NCBI GenBank assembly: GCA_965204525.1
Contig: OZ241994.1
Coordinates: forward strand, 806,001-870,000
Reading direction: 5' to 3'
Origin: Bin5 sp965204525
Lineage (GTDB): Bacteria > Chloroflexota > Anaerolineae > Caldilineales > Caldilineaceae
Length of the DNA stretch: 64,000 bases
Shown here piece after piece: positions 9,826 to 22,200 of the stretch. Position numbers and translations under genes: made by a program. The notes under the pieces were generated by a model, which ran no database searches, was not told the DNA's origin, and was given only the letters and a program-made list of their open reading frames with translations. Within the stretch, counting starts at the first letter, position 1; each line of letters begins with the position of its first letter.

Positions 9826-10281
9826 GGTCAACCGCTTTTCCAGTTTCCCTTCGAACGCTACCCAGGGCGCGTTCAGGTCGGAAAAATGAACCTTGGCATA
9901 GCTTGAAACAACGACACAGGCTGGCGGTTCGTTAGAATTGCTGCCCTCCGCCTCCGAATCGCGAGCCAATCATCGCAGAAGTGAGCGACAGTCAGCAGTT
10001 GATTATCTCGCATACAGTTAGGTTCGCCAAAAAAGGAAGGACAATCATATGTGTCGGATGCGCTGCAATTTGGCGATTCGCTTTGGGACTGACCTGCCTG
10101 ACCTGCCCCCCAAAAACTGGTCCAGGTAATATTGGAACGTTGACATTTGTCAGTACAGCGACTTCCGGGAGCAAACTGCGTATTCACGCAGGCCCGCGCA
10201 GCTATACGAAGAAAACCCGCTACGCCCTTGCTGTTCTTCGCGACCCTAACCACTGACCGCTGCAGTTCCGGTTACCGCGGT
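9826..10281. other. Intergenic region with possible IS debris
   Basis: No confident gene. A 91-codon + frame (9981-10256) ends TRYALAVLRDPNH. A similar tail, IRYAFGVFRDPAA, is encoded on the minus strand near 51250-51310 beside IS630 debris. This may be the 3' remnant of a mobile-element gene. The stretch near 10110 (CCCCCCAAAAACTGGTCC) resembles an IS end but no partner was found. Confidence 0.3.
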
Positions 10282-11442
10282 TCACTCATGCACCAGCACC
10301 AGCGTGCCCGGGTTGACGTCGGTGCTGAACATCCAGCCGTCGTCATCGGCGGCGTACATGGTGGGCGACGCCCAATCGAAGAGCCACTTGGCATCCTCGT
10401 CGGTCATGTTGACGCAGCCGCGGCTCATGGGCGTGCCGAAGTTGCTGTGCCAGTAGGTGCCGTGAAAGCCGTAGTCTTCATGAAAGTACTGGACATTCTT
10501 GACCTCGGTCACATGGTAGGCGTCGCCGGCGGCCCGGCTGCCGCCGCGCATGTCCTGCATGGGGATCTTGACCCAGATGCGAAAGGTGCCGGTGACGGTG
10601 GGCGAGTCCTCTACGCCGGATGAGATGACGAAGACTCTGACCGGTATGACGCCCTCATAGGCGATTGCCAGCTGCTCTTTGAGGTCGACTTCGATCCAGC
10701 GCTCGGTGAGCGTAGGGTAGCGGGCCTGCTCAAGCCTTTCACTCATGCCTTGCAAGAGTTCGAGCGCGTCTACGGATGGAACGCGCAGGGCCCGGCCAGG
10801 CTCAGGAATGCTGTCGTTCTGCAGGCCGTTCAACCGGGCCAGGGCGGCGGGGTTGACACCGTACCACTCGGCGATGTCTGCGAGCAGCTCTCCCGTCTGC
10901 ACGGTATGAACGGCGGGGCGGGTCTGCCCCGGTTGCATCCCGGCAATGGGAGGCGCGGGCTGCAGGGCAGAGACGAGGTAAGCAGGTTGAGGAGCGGGCG
11001 CGAGCGCGTGCGGCACGAGCAGTTCCTGACCCACCTGGAGCCATTCCTCGGAGGAGAATCCGTTGATCGACATGAGCCTGGACAGGCTGATGCCATGCTT
11101 TCCGGCCAGCAGGAAGAGTGTGTCGCCTGGCTGGACGGTGTAGAGCAGATAATCCCCGGCCTTCCCAGGTTCCGGGGCCGCGGGTTCCGGGGCCGCGGGT
11201 TCCCCGGCCTCGATCAATAGGCGCTGGCCGTACCAGACAAAGTTGGCGTCCGGCAGGTCGTTGAGCTCCTGCAGTTCTGCGACGGTTGTTCGATACTGTT
11301 TGGCGATCTCGCTCAGCGTTTCACCCGGCTGGACGATATGCTCTTCAGAGGCGGATGCGCTGCCGCCAGTTGAGATGACGGCCACAGCAGCCAGGATGAG
11401 AGCCAGTGTCCCGCGGGCAAGGGATTTGATGTGCGGTCCCAT
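10282..11442 (-). CDS. LysM-repeat L,D-transpeptidase (YkuD family)
   Basis: A 386-residue exported cell-wall enzyme. The signal peptide (GTLALILAAVAVISTGGSASA) is followed by three LysM modules (near 35-77, 100-145 and 175-220) that bind peptidoglycan. A Pro/Glu-rich linker separates the first two. The C-terminal YkuD domain begins at RWIEVDLKEQLAIAYEG and carries HGTYWHSNFG...MSRGCVNM, with the catalytic Cys near 343. Such enzymes form 3-3 cross-links or attach proteins to peptidoglycan. It stands alone between intergenic stretches. Confidence 0.93.
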   Translation of the reverse strand: MGPHIKSLARGTLALILAAVAVISTGGSASASEEHIVQPGETLSEIAKQYRTTVAELQELNDLPDANFVWYGQRLLIEAGEPAAPEPAAPEPGKAGDYLLYTVQPGDTLFLLAGKHGISLSRLMSINGFSSEEWLQVGQELLVPHALAPAPQPAYLVSALQPAPPIAGMQPGQTRPAVHTVQTGELLADIAEWYGVNPAALARLNGLQNDSIPEPGRALRVPSVDALELLQGMSERLEQARYPTLTERWIEVDLKEQLAIAYEGVIPVRVFVISSGVEDSPTVTGTFRIWVKIPMQDMRGGSRAAGDAYHVTEVKNVQYFHEDYGFHGTYWHSNFGTPMSRGCVNMTDEDAKWLFDWASPTMYAADDDGWMFSTDVNPGTLVLVHE

Positions 11443-11998
11443 AAGTTTGCCCCCATAATTAGATAATAAGACGCGATGAAGTAAGGAGAATTATATACCA
11501 TAACGGACGGAACTGCAGGGGTCGGAGGTTAGGGGTTAGTCATCAGTGGGTTGAGACAGTAAGTGGGGGGAGCCACTGTTGGGTAGAGACGATGGTGGGG
11601 AAGAATGAACACGGTGGGAAATCAGGCGGATTAGGGGCAGGTGTCAGGCGTTTCGCCGGGTGGCGGTTGCACCATGCGTAGCTGTTGCAGTAGGCGCAGC
11701 CTCTGTTTCTCGTCAGTTATTGCGCTTGAGCGGGAATCGTAACTGAGTTAGGCGACCTGGACAAATGCATAGCGTGGGCGTACCTGGAACTATGGGAACA
11801 AGCGCATCGGGCAATGGGAGAGACTTTGCGCGCAATTCTTGAGGAAGAACGGGCGTACTGGTCAACTGTGCGTTGGTAAAACGGCGCTGTCGGTGCCGGA
11901 TCAGGCATTTCGGCGGTCGAATCGAGGCGCTGAGAGGCGCTCTAAGCACTTTGAGGGGCGACAGTACCCGCGAAACGGGATGAAAAGTGGGCGATAAG
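11443..11998. other. Intergenic stretch, no gene seen
   Basis: About 550 bases between the L,D-transpeptidase start and the end of the Yip1-like gene. Short minus frames here carry no recognisable domain. A G-rich, low-complexity run occurs near 11520-11640. No RNA gene or terminator could be supported. Confidence 0.4.
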
Positions 11999-12661
11999 CT
12001 ACCCTGAACTGTAAAGAATTCCCGACAATACACCCCACCCTCCACCAACGAGAATCGGTCCCACGAGGATTACCAAGATCACTCGACCGCGAGGCAATCG
12101 GTATTCCGCTCTCGTAGCATAGTAGGCAAGCACGATCTGGTAGATGCCCAGGATGAGGGAAGTGAGGCAATTGAGGAACGGCGCCAAACTGAGCAGGGAA
12201 GCGATAATCGAGAGCGGCGCGCCAAATGTTGCATTGAGATAAGCGTAGCGTCCAAACTTGCCAAAGCGCTTCTCACCTGACGGCTCAAGACGGATTCGGT
12301 CCATTCCCAATTGGGACGCGATCAAATGCTGGATTCCGACCGAGATGATAAAAACGATTGGCGCACTGAGAACATCCGTCAGGATCTGAACCGGGGTTCT
12401 GGCCGGGATCTCTTCCCAGGCGGCGAGAAACTCCGATGGCATCAGACTTGAGAATGGCCACATGCTCATCGAAAAAGAGGGAAAAAGTTGCGCGTGCAGC
12501 AACGCCAACAGCGTAGTAACCGCCCCTGCCAGAACTATCCACACAAGCGCGGTGGAAAGGGTCGCTGATGGTTTCAGGCGCTCGGCTTCGAAGACGTCTG
12601 TGCCGGGCCTGGTCAACACCTTCACCCACGTCTGGAACATCGATCGGAGATCTATAGTCAT
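11999..12661 (-). CDS. Yip1-like integral membrane protein
   Basis: A 220-residue protein with about five hydrophobic segments after a short soluble N-terminus (TIDLRSMFQTWVKVLTRPG). The pattern of an N-terminal 'W.kvltrP..F' motif followed by spaced membrane helices and a central GDxxRFGKFGRYAYLNATFGAPL-type stretch fits bacterial Yip1-domain proteins. The function of this family in bacteria is unknown. The start at 12661 is the first ATG. No operon partner is evident. Confidence 0.65.
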   Translation of the reverse strand: MTIDLRSMFQTWVKVLTRPGTDVFEAERLKPSATLSTALVWIVLAGAVTTLLALLHAQLFPSFSMSMWPFSSLMPSEFLAAWEEIPARTPVQILTDVLSAPIVFIISVGIQHLIASQLGMDRIRLEPSGEKRFGKFGRYAYLNATFGAPLSIIASLLSLAPFLNCLTSLILGIYQIVLAYYATRAEYRLPRGRVILVILVGPILVGGGWGVLSGILYSSG

Positions 12662-12966
12662 GTTGAAGCATTGTCTACCAACCCGCTGGGCCTGTCAATC
12701 GTCAAGACTATACAAGCCTGGCCCCGCCGGCGCCGAAGTTTGCCCGGGAAAATTTGGAACTGACTTGCACGATCACATCGTTACACAAGGGAGGTAGTGA
12801 AATGACCACCGTTGTGCGAGTTGAGCAGAGTACGCCTTCCCGATTTCGATGACCTCTTTGACCCACTAAATCCTTCAATCCCGGGTCTATCCTCAGGCGC
12901 AGATTGCAGACCCGTCGTCTGGATCAGAATTCCACCCTTGTTGGAGAGGGAGTCGAGACCCTTTGC
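12662..12966. other. Intergenic stretch, no gene seen
   Basis: About 300 bases between the divergent Yip1-like gene and the short ORF beside the array. A minus frame (12781-13050) and a + frame (12462-12797) overlap it, but neither shows conserved character. Confidence 0.35.
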
Positions 12967-13197
12967 ATGACTGAGGTAGGGTACCTGAAAATCCTCATTG
13001 CAGTAACCAGGGCCGCAAGAGATTTGGCATCTTGCGGCCTGACAAAACACAGTCCTGCGTCAAGGGCTGCTTCAGTTAATGCCATCGTTGACGAGATGGA
13101 AAAACGCATAGAGCAGGCGAGGAGTTCCGATTATCTGCCGGCAGCGCCCGACAGAAAACAAAGGGCAGAACATGGCGCTGGGAGTGACATGAGATGA
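12967..13197 (+). CDS. Short ORF beside the distal end of the CRISPR array
   Basis: A 76-residue frame (MTEVGYLKILIAVTRAARDL...) with an amphipathic helical look, and no family recognised. The frame could also start upstream at 12904. Its stop overlaps the ATG of the next frame by four bases (ATGA at 13194-13197), the arrangement of translationally coupled genes. That raises the chance that both are remains of a real operon, possibly phage-derived, cut by the array. Confidence 0.35.
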   Translation: MTEVGYLKILIAVTRAARDLASCGLTKHSPASRAASVNAIVDEMEKRIEQARSSDYLPAAPDRKQRAEHGAGSDMR

Positions 13198-13280
13198 CAC
13201 TGGCACAAGCACGCGACCTCGCCAACACCGCTCTCGAGGACACCGACCTGCAACTGCGCATCTATGCGGGAACGCTGACA
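13194..13280 (+). pseudogene. Gene fragment interrupted by the CRISPR array
   Basis: From the ATG at 13194 the frame reads MTLAQARDLANTALEDTDLQ..., a coding-like start, and runs straight into the first CRISPR repeat at 13281. The four-base overlap with the upstream ORF suggests this was the 5' end of a second gene. The remainder is not found in the window. Confidence 0.3.
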
Positions 13281-16200
13281 GGTCTATCCCCGCGTGTACG
13301 GGGGAACCTTGGGCAAGGCCCTGGGGCTGCCGCAGGAGGAGGGTCTATCCCCGCGTGTACGGGGGAACCTTGACCATCCATGAAGTAGAAGTAATCGGCT
13401 ACGGTCTATCCCCGCGTGTACGGGGGAACCCGGGCCGCAGGCTCGACCTGGGCGGCGGGATGGGGTCTATCCCCGCGTGTACGGGGGAACCCGGAAGGCC
13501 GGATGGCGCGAGCACATGCAGAAAGGTCTATCCCCGCGTGTACGGGGGAACCCACCGGCTGGGGTACGGTGATGATGCTGCGGCCGGTCTATCCCCGCGT
13601 GTACGGGGGAACCCGGTCCTGGAATCGGTAGGGCTGGCGGATGCGGGGTCTATCCCCGCGTGTACGGGGGAACCGTTTTTACGATAGAGACGCCAACTTG
13701 TCCACCAGGTCTATCCCCGCGTGTACGGGGGAACCCTCCGCAAGGCCGATGTGGTGTATGAGCGGCGGGGTCTATCCCCGCGTGTACGGGGGAACCACGA
13801 TGAGGTCATCAGCCATGTCTACGGGCTGCGGTCTATCCCCGCGTGTACGGGGGAACCAGGGATACCCTTGATCTTGGCAAGGTCAAACAGGGTCTATCCC
13901 CGCGTGTACGGGGGAACCGTAACGCGGCTATCGCTGAACTAGATTTATCAAGGTCTATCCCCGCGTGTACGGGGGAACCTTTGACAGGTTCTCCTCAAAT
14001 CCTGCCGTCGCTGGTCTATCCCCGCGTGTACGGGGGAACCGCAAGAAGAAAGTCAGCCACCTGATAGCCGAACGGTCTATCCCCGCGTGTACGGGGGAAC
14101 CCGGCTACGATGCGATCCGTGTCAGAGACAGCAGGGTCTATCCCCGCGTGTACGGGGGAACCGTGGGCAGAGGAGCAGGACAACAAATCTGCGGCGGTCT
14201 ATCCCCGCGTGTACGGGGGAACCATGTACGTGTCAACGATCCAAATCGATTGCAAAGGTCTATCCCCGCGTGTACGGGGGAACCAGGCACAGGCTGCCGG
14301 CGTCAAGGCGGCCATTGGGTCTATCCCCGCGTGTACGGGGGAACCCGGAAAATGAAGCTGCCAAAGAAAAAAGGCGGGGGTCTATCCCCGCGTGTACGGG
14401 GGAACCGACGCCAATCCCGCTTCAGCCAGGCGACGACGGGGTCTATCCCCGCGTGTACGGGGGAACCCATGCCGCAGGGACTTGTGAGACATCAGCCGGA
14501 GGTCTATCCCCGCGTGTACGGGGGAACCATCATCTGCTCGTTGCGTCGATAGCCGGCTGACGGTCTATCCCCGCGTGTACGGGGGAACCGATGGCTGACA
14601 TACTGAGATCGCAACTCATGGCGGTCTATCCCCGCGTGTACGGGGGAACCGTGGCGAGCATCTCCCTCTGTTCCGGTGTTGGGGGTCTATCCCCGCGTGT
14701 ACGGGGGAACCAGGAACACAGCCATGAACGAACAGATCTACTCCGGTCTATCCCCGCGTGTACGGGGGAACCGTGGCGAGCATCTCCCTCTGTTCCGGTG
14801 TTGGGGGTCTATCCCCGCGTGTACGGGGGAACCTCCCATCGAGCATGCGGGCCAGCACGTGGACGAGGTCTATCCCCGCGTGTACGGGGGAACCGGGTTC
14901 TGGTACTGGTGGACCATGAGGCTGAGGGGTCTATCCCCGCGTGTACGGGGGAACCTGGAGGCTGGCCTTGCCGGCATTTCGGACGCTGGGTCTATCCCCG
15001 CGTGTACGGGGGAACCATCATACCGCTCAGCACCAGCCGCTGCAGCTCCGGTCTATCCCCGCGTGTACGGGGGAACCGAATTAGCCCGGTGATGTCGGGA
15101 AGATTCCATGGGTCTATCCCCGCGTGTACGGGGGAACCTATTGCCGCCTTGACGCGCCCGTGTGCGATCTCGGTCTATCCCCGCGTGTACGGGGGAACCC
15201 GACGACCTCCGCCCCATCATCCCCTTCGCCCTGGTCTATCCCCGCGTGTACGGGGGAACCTCATCCTCGACCTCATAGTCGCCCCACAGCAAAGGTCTAT
15301 CCCCGCGTGTACGGGGGAACCAGCAGCGCATCGATCGCAAGGATGACAAGATCGGGTCTATCCCCGCGTGTACGGGGGAACCGACCTCGAGGACAAGGTC
15401 GACGAAAACACGAAAGGTCTATCCCCGCGTGTACGGGGGAACCGTAGTGGCGACAGATTGCTGCGCCTTAGTCTTGGGTCTATCCCCGCGTGTACGGGGG
15501 AACCGTATTGCAGGGTAGCCGGGCCGCTACTGCTACAGGTCTATCCCCGCGTGTACGGGGGAACCCGCTAGGATCCGCATCCTCTATCTGCTGCAAAGGG
15601 TCTATCCCCGCGTGTACGGGGGAACCCGCGGGCCGCGCGATTGCTCTTGACGCCTGGAAGGTCTATCCCCGCGTGTACGGGGGAACCCGGTTAGTCGTAT
15701 CAGCGTCTCCAACTATGAATGGTCTATCCCCGCGTGTACGGGGGAACCATACAATTCACCTTGACAAAAATGATGCGGTAAGGTCTATCCCCGCGTGTAC
15801 GGGGGAACCCTTCTCATGTCGAGAGTCAGTGCTAGGAATGCAGGTCTATCCCCGCGTGTACGGGGGAACCGGGAAAGACGATCCAGGCCATCGGCCTCGT
15901 CAAGGTCTATCCCCGCGTGTACGGGGGAACCGCCCGCGTCATTTCGGGATGCTGCTGGTGGTAGGGTCTATCCCCGCGTGTACGGGGGAACCTACAGCAT
16001 AGACCCGGTCGCATGGCAGGACTTCGGTCTATCCCCGCGTGTACGGGGGAACCCCCACCAGCGCGGCGAGCTCGCCAATCGGAATGGGTCTATCCCCGCG
16101 TGTACGGGGGAACCTACAGCATAGACCCGGTCGCATGGCAGGACTTCGGTCTATCCCCGCGTGTACGGGGGAACCCCCACCAGCGCGGCGAGCTCGCCAA

Positions 16201-19200
16201 TCGGAATGGGTCTATCCCCGCGTGTACGGGGGAACCTGGGGAGCTCACGCTTTAGGCCGGTGTACTGCCGGTCTATCCCCGCGTGTACGGGGGAACCCGA
16301 CCGTGTCCGGGCGGGATCAAAGCCATGTGGGGTCTATCCCCGCGTGTACGGGGGAACCTCCTGGGCGTAATGCTGGGCTAAGGACGGCTGGGGTCTATCC
16401 CCGCGTGTACGGGGGAACCACCTCCAAGCAGTACATCACGAACGCCGCCGCGGGTCTATCCCCGCGTGTACGGGGGAACCCCCGTAGGGCTCTTGCTCCG
16501 GACCCGCAGGGACGGTCTATCCCCGCGTGTACGGGGGAACCAGGTAAACTACCTCGGTGTCGATAACCTGGTTCGGTCTATCCCCGCGTGTACGGGGGAA
16601 CCATGAGTATGAAGCGGTGCTATACCTGTTACAAAGGTCTATCCCCGCGTGTACGGGGGAACCAGGTGGTCAAAGTACGCCTGAACAGCTTTGAGGGGTC
16701 TATCCCCGCGTGTACGGGGGAACCATGTACATCTCATCGCCACCATCGTACGCGGGAGGTCTATCCCCGCGTGTACGGGGGAACCAACAGCGGCGGCTCC
16801 TCGAAGCGCAGCGTGCGGGGTCTATCCCCGCGTGTACGGGGGAACCTCTTCGACCGCAGTTCCGATTGCTTCAGCTGGAGGTCTATCCCCGCGTGTACGG
16901 GGGAACCCGGTCGTCTGACTGCTGTTACTGATCTACCTTCGGTCTATCCCCGCGTGTACGGGGGAACCGATGAGCACGGGCAGATCGATCAGTTCCGTCC
17001 AGGTCTATCCCCGCGTGTACGGGGGAACCCCACGTGGGCAGCGGTTTTGTGCTTTCTGTACAGGTCTATCCCCGCGTGTACGGGGGAACCGTGGTCAGCC
17101 GCGGCACAAGCACGCTCCGCACAGGTCTATCCCCGCGTGTACGGGGGAACCTTACCCGCCTTCTCGGCGTGGGTGAAGCGTTCGGGTCTATCCCCGCGTG
17201 TACGGGGGAACCTTTGCGATCTCCGGATCGGCCAGCAGCGTCCAGGGTCTATCCCCGCGTGTACGGGGGAACCTCCTGGGCGTAATGCTGGGCTAAGGAC
17301 GGCTGGGGTCTATCCCCGCGTGTACGGGGGAACCCGAGAGAGAGAGAGACGACGCCAAATGAAAATCGGTCTATCCCCGCGTGTACGGGGGAACCCCGCG
17401 CGCCTTGCCCTCGCTTTGATCGAACTTCGGTCTATCCCCGCGTGTACGGGGGAACCATCTTGCCCCGCCAGCCAACCATTTGCTCGACGGGTCTATCCCC
17501 GCGTGTACGGGGGAACCTCACGCACGCCAAGCAGCTCGGGTTGCTGAACAGGTCTATCCCCGCGTGTACGGGGGAACCACGTCGCGGTCGGCGCCGATGC
17601 CCATCGGCGAAGGTCTATCCCCGCGTGTACGGGGGAACCACATTCAGCTTGTACCGCAAAAACGCGCGCAGCGGTCTATCCCCGCGTGTACGGGGGAACC
17701 ATCTGAATCACTGATACTGTAGTTCCCTACTACGGTCTATCCCCGCGTGTACGGGGGAACCGCATGATGGATCTCGACGCATGGGATGCAGAAAGGTCTA
17801 TCCCCGCGTGTACGGGGGAACCGTCGATATGCAAAATTGCCATGTCAGAGCATCCGGTCTATCCCCGCGTGTACGGGGGAACCGTCTACCTTACCCAGGC
17901 GGCTGCGCATCCGCCGGGTCTATCCCCGCGTGTACGGGGGAACCCAGTTGGCGCAGAACCTGTCCATCTTCAACCTGGGTCTATCCCCGCGTGTACGGGG
18001 GAACCCTATGGACAGATTCAGACAGCGACTCAGAACGGGGTCTATCCCCGCGTGTACGGGGGAACCAAGGCGGATAACCGTGCAGCCGCACTGATGAAAG
18101 GTCTATCCCCGCGTGTACGGGGGAACCCCCTGCAGGAAGGCTATCGCTCGATTCCAGCGAGGTCTATCCCCGCGTGTACGGGGGAACCGTCAAAGTCCGG
18201 CTGTCAGCTGCATACTGCAGGGGTCTATCCCCGCGTGTACGGGGGAACCGTCAAAACGAAAACGTCCTGCGGTGATTAAGTGGGTCTATCCCCGCGTGTA
18301 CGGGGGAACCCTCCGCCGTGTCCGTCATTCCGGCCAGGCTGACGGTCTATCCCCGCGTGTACGGGGGAACCGGTTGCGCATACCCGCAGCCCATGTTGCG
18401 CGCAGGTCTATCCCCGCGTGTACGGGGGAACCGCCATACTCCATATCGCAGCCCGGTACTGCCACGGTCTATCCCCGCGTGTACGGGGGAACCAACGTCT
18501 TGATTGCCTGAAGCACATCCGATAGGGGTCTATCCCCGCGTGTACGGGGGAACCAGCGGCACAACGATCAACAATTTCATCGAAAATGGTCTATCCCCGC
18601 GTGTACGGGGGAACCGGGTGTGGCTCGTATCAACGGCCAGTGTAGTAGGGTCTATCCCCGCGTGTACGGGGGAACCCCTCACGGAAAAGCAGGTGCGCCT
18701 CGAGGCGGAGGTCTATCCCCGCGTGTACGGGGGAACCCCCTTTCATCATGTTTGGTGACATCGTTCTCTCGGTCTATCCCCGCGTGTACGGGGGAACCTC
18801 GAGAAGGCCGAAACGTGGTTCCCGGCCTACGGGTCTATCCCCGCGTGTACGGGGGAACCAATGCGCCCGTGCAATTTCGGTTTTAACCAACAGGTCTATC
18901 CCCGCGTGTACGGGGGAACCGGCGTGGGGTGTCACGCACGAACTGCTCTACGAGGTCTATCCCCGCGTGTACGGGGGAACCCCTCTGTTTCGTGTTGGCT
19001 ATAAAATCTGTCTGGGTCTATCCCCGCGTGTACGGGGGAACCGGCGCGAATCATTGCGGATTTGCGCGAACCGAAGGTCTATCCCCGCGTGTACGGGGGA
19101 ACCATTCGCCCACGCTACGGCGCGAATCATTGCGGAGGTCTATCCCCGCGTGTACGGGGGAACCGGCCGAATCCAAATCCGCAAAAATTTCTATCACGGT

Positions 19201-22200
19201 CTATCCCCGCGTGTACGGGGGAACCTATATGCCTTTTAAGCTGATTTTGACCGTCATGGGTCTATCCCCGCGTGTACGGGGGAACCCGAAGCAGACGCCA
19301 AGCAGCTTCATCACGTAGAGGTCTATCCCCGCGTGTACGGGGGAACCCGCACGGAACCGCGTGGATGTTTCAGCTATAGGGGTCTATCCCCGCGTGTACG
19401 GGGGAACCCTCTCGGCGCCGGTTATTTCCAAATACACGAACGGTCTATCCCCGCGTGTACGGGGGAACCCTGAAGGCGGTGGCGAAGTTCGGGAAGCGCG
19501 TGGGTCTATCCCCGCGTGTACGGGGGAACCAGTCCTAACGACGCCTACTGGCACAGCATCGCAGGTCTATCCCCGCGTGTACGGGGGAACCTTGGGGGGG
19601 GACCAATGTCATCCACGGGTGACAGGTCTATCCCCGCGTGTACGGGGGAACCAGGGCCTGGTGCGCGATGCCGACGACGACGTCGGGTCTATCCCCGCGT
19701 GTACGGGGGAACCTATCACGGACACGGTGAGCGAATACCGTGCCGGGGTCTATCCCCGCGTGTACGGGGGAACCACTCACTCACACACACAGGAGATGAG
19801 CAATGAGGGTCTATCCCCGCGTGTACGGGGGAACCTAGCCGCAGCCGCAGAGATGGCAAATGGTATACGGTCTATCCCCGCGTGTACGGGGGAACCAGCG
19901 TTTGAGTAATGCCGGTGTCAAGCTGGATGGGTCTATCCCCGCGTGTACGGGGGAACCCACTCCGGGCTGGAGCTCTGGTCGCGCCGGGTAGGTCTATCCC
20001 CGCGTGTACGGGGGAACCCATTGGAGACGTTGTCCTCGATCCTGATGTCAGGGTCTATCCCCGCGTGTACGGGGGAACCCCGTATTTTGACCGATTTAGG
20101 GGTTGACAATAAGGTCTATCCCCGCGTGTACGGGGGAACCGCGTCGGGGGGATCGCTGACGAACGCCGGCAGCGGTCTATCCCCGCGTGTACGGGGGAAC
20201 CCACAATCGTCTGCTCTACCTTCACGATGTCCTGGGTCTATCCCCGCGTGTACGGGGGAACCATCTGATGCTCAGAGGAGACTGCGAACATACACGGTCT
20301 ATCCCCGCGTGTACGGGGGAACCATCTGGAGGATGACGGCAGTCTGAAGGGCCAGGGGTCTATCCCCGCGTGTACGGGGGAACCGCCCGCGATCAGACTA
20401 CGAAGGCGGTAGGTCAGGGTCTATCCCCGCGTGTACGGGGGAACCCTGGTCATCGGCATGAAACCCGATCCGGTCATGGGTCTATCCCCGCGTGTACGGG
20501 GGAACCGACCGTTGGCGATGGAGACAGCCACCTCGTCGGGGTCTATCCCCGCGTGTACGGGGGAACCCCCGTCGATTTTGAACAACCAGTCCAGATATAA
20601 GGTCTATCCCCGCGTGTACGGGGGAACCGTAGTCGATACTCAGGCGGTCCTCGCCAAGATGGGTCTATCCCCGCGTGTACGGGGGAACCGTCCACTGCAC
20701 GCCGTCGGCGCGCTCGCAGAAGGGTCTATCCCCGCGTGTACGGGGGAACCAGCTCACTGAGCCAGGCATAGACCCTCGCCCACGGTCTATCCCCGCGTGT
20801 ACGGGGGAACCCAGTTTGATCCCGTGGCAGCAGGCCCCGCACCGGGTCTATCCCCGCGTGTACGGGGGAACCTGAGGCTGGGGGCGGATGATAAGGTCCG
20901 ACGGCGGTCTATCCCCGCGTGTACGGGGGAACCTGAGGCTGGGGGCGGATGATAAGGTCCGACGGCGGTCTATCCCCGCGTGTACGGGGGAACCCCCAGG
21001 GACCTCTATGTCGGCCTTTGTGAAGGAGGTCTATCCCCGCGTGTACGGGGGAACCCTCGAAGGACAACCCGTATCTGGATCCGGCGGCGGTCTATCCCCG
21101 CGTGTACGGGGGAACCGGTGCCTATGAGGAGGCTACGAAGTGAGCCAGGGGTCTATCCCCGCGTGTACGGGGGAACCTCCGGTCAGAACCTCGAAAAGTT
21201 CCGGGATCTGGGTCTATCCCCGCGTGTACGGGGGAACCAACGCCGGGAAAAGCTGGCAGCCGAGATCGCAGGGTCTATCCCCGCGTGTACGGGGGAACCA
21301 CATGATGGACATGGGGAGCGGTGAGCGCGTAGGGTCTATCCCCGCGTGTACGGGGGAACCTATCCCAAAGCGTCCACGTCTCTCTGTGCCAACGGTCTAT
21401 CCCCGCGTGTACGGGGGAACCAGTGAGAACCCACTTGCCAGCATCATCCCAAAAGGTCTATCCCCGCGTGTACGGGGGAACCTCGATACGCTGACTATCT
21501 CTGCCAAGGCCCAAGGGTCTATCCCCGCGTGTACGGGGGAACCAACCATACGAATTTTAGCAGGATATTCGTGACGGGTCTATCCCCGCGTGTACGGGGG
21601 AACCTACGCAACCGATTGCCCGGAGATAGGAGCCAAGGGTCTATCCCCGCGTGTACGGGGGAACCTTCGCCCGGCATCAGATGGAAGACCGCGAAGAGGG
21701 TCTATCCCCGCGTGTACGGGGGAACCGACATTTCCACACCGGCAGCCGGTTCGCGGCACGGTCTATCCCCGCGTGTACGGGGGAACCTCCGTGAAACTCT
21801 TGACCTCTGTCCGGTACTCGGGTCTATCCCCGCGTGTACGGGGGAACCTGGCTGGCGGGCTGTGCTCTGTTCGGGCCTTACGGTCTATCCCCGCGTGTAC
21901 GGGGGAACCACCGTGCCGTCGGCGGCGCGCACGTTGCTGACGGGTCTATCCCCGCGTGTACGGGGGAACCTGCGGGTATCCGCCATTGTTGCGCTCCTCT
22001 GCAGGTCTATCCCCGCGTGTACGGGGGAACCAGAAAGCGGCGCTCAACCCTCCGGTTGATCCAGGGTCTATCCCCGCGTGTACGGGGGAACCTCGTATAT
22101 GCGGAGGACATACCGGGCACTATCGGGTCTATCCCCGCGTGTACGGGGGAACCCCGCAAGAACAAGGACTTCTTCGCTTACCGCAAGGTCTATCCCCGCG

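Noticed and set aside
9981..10256. 91-codon + ORF between pth and the L,D-transpeptidase
   Set aside because: No domain; only its tail resembles IS-linked sequence elsewhere. Recorded as debris.
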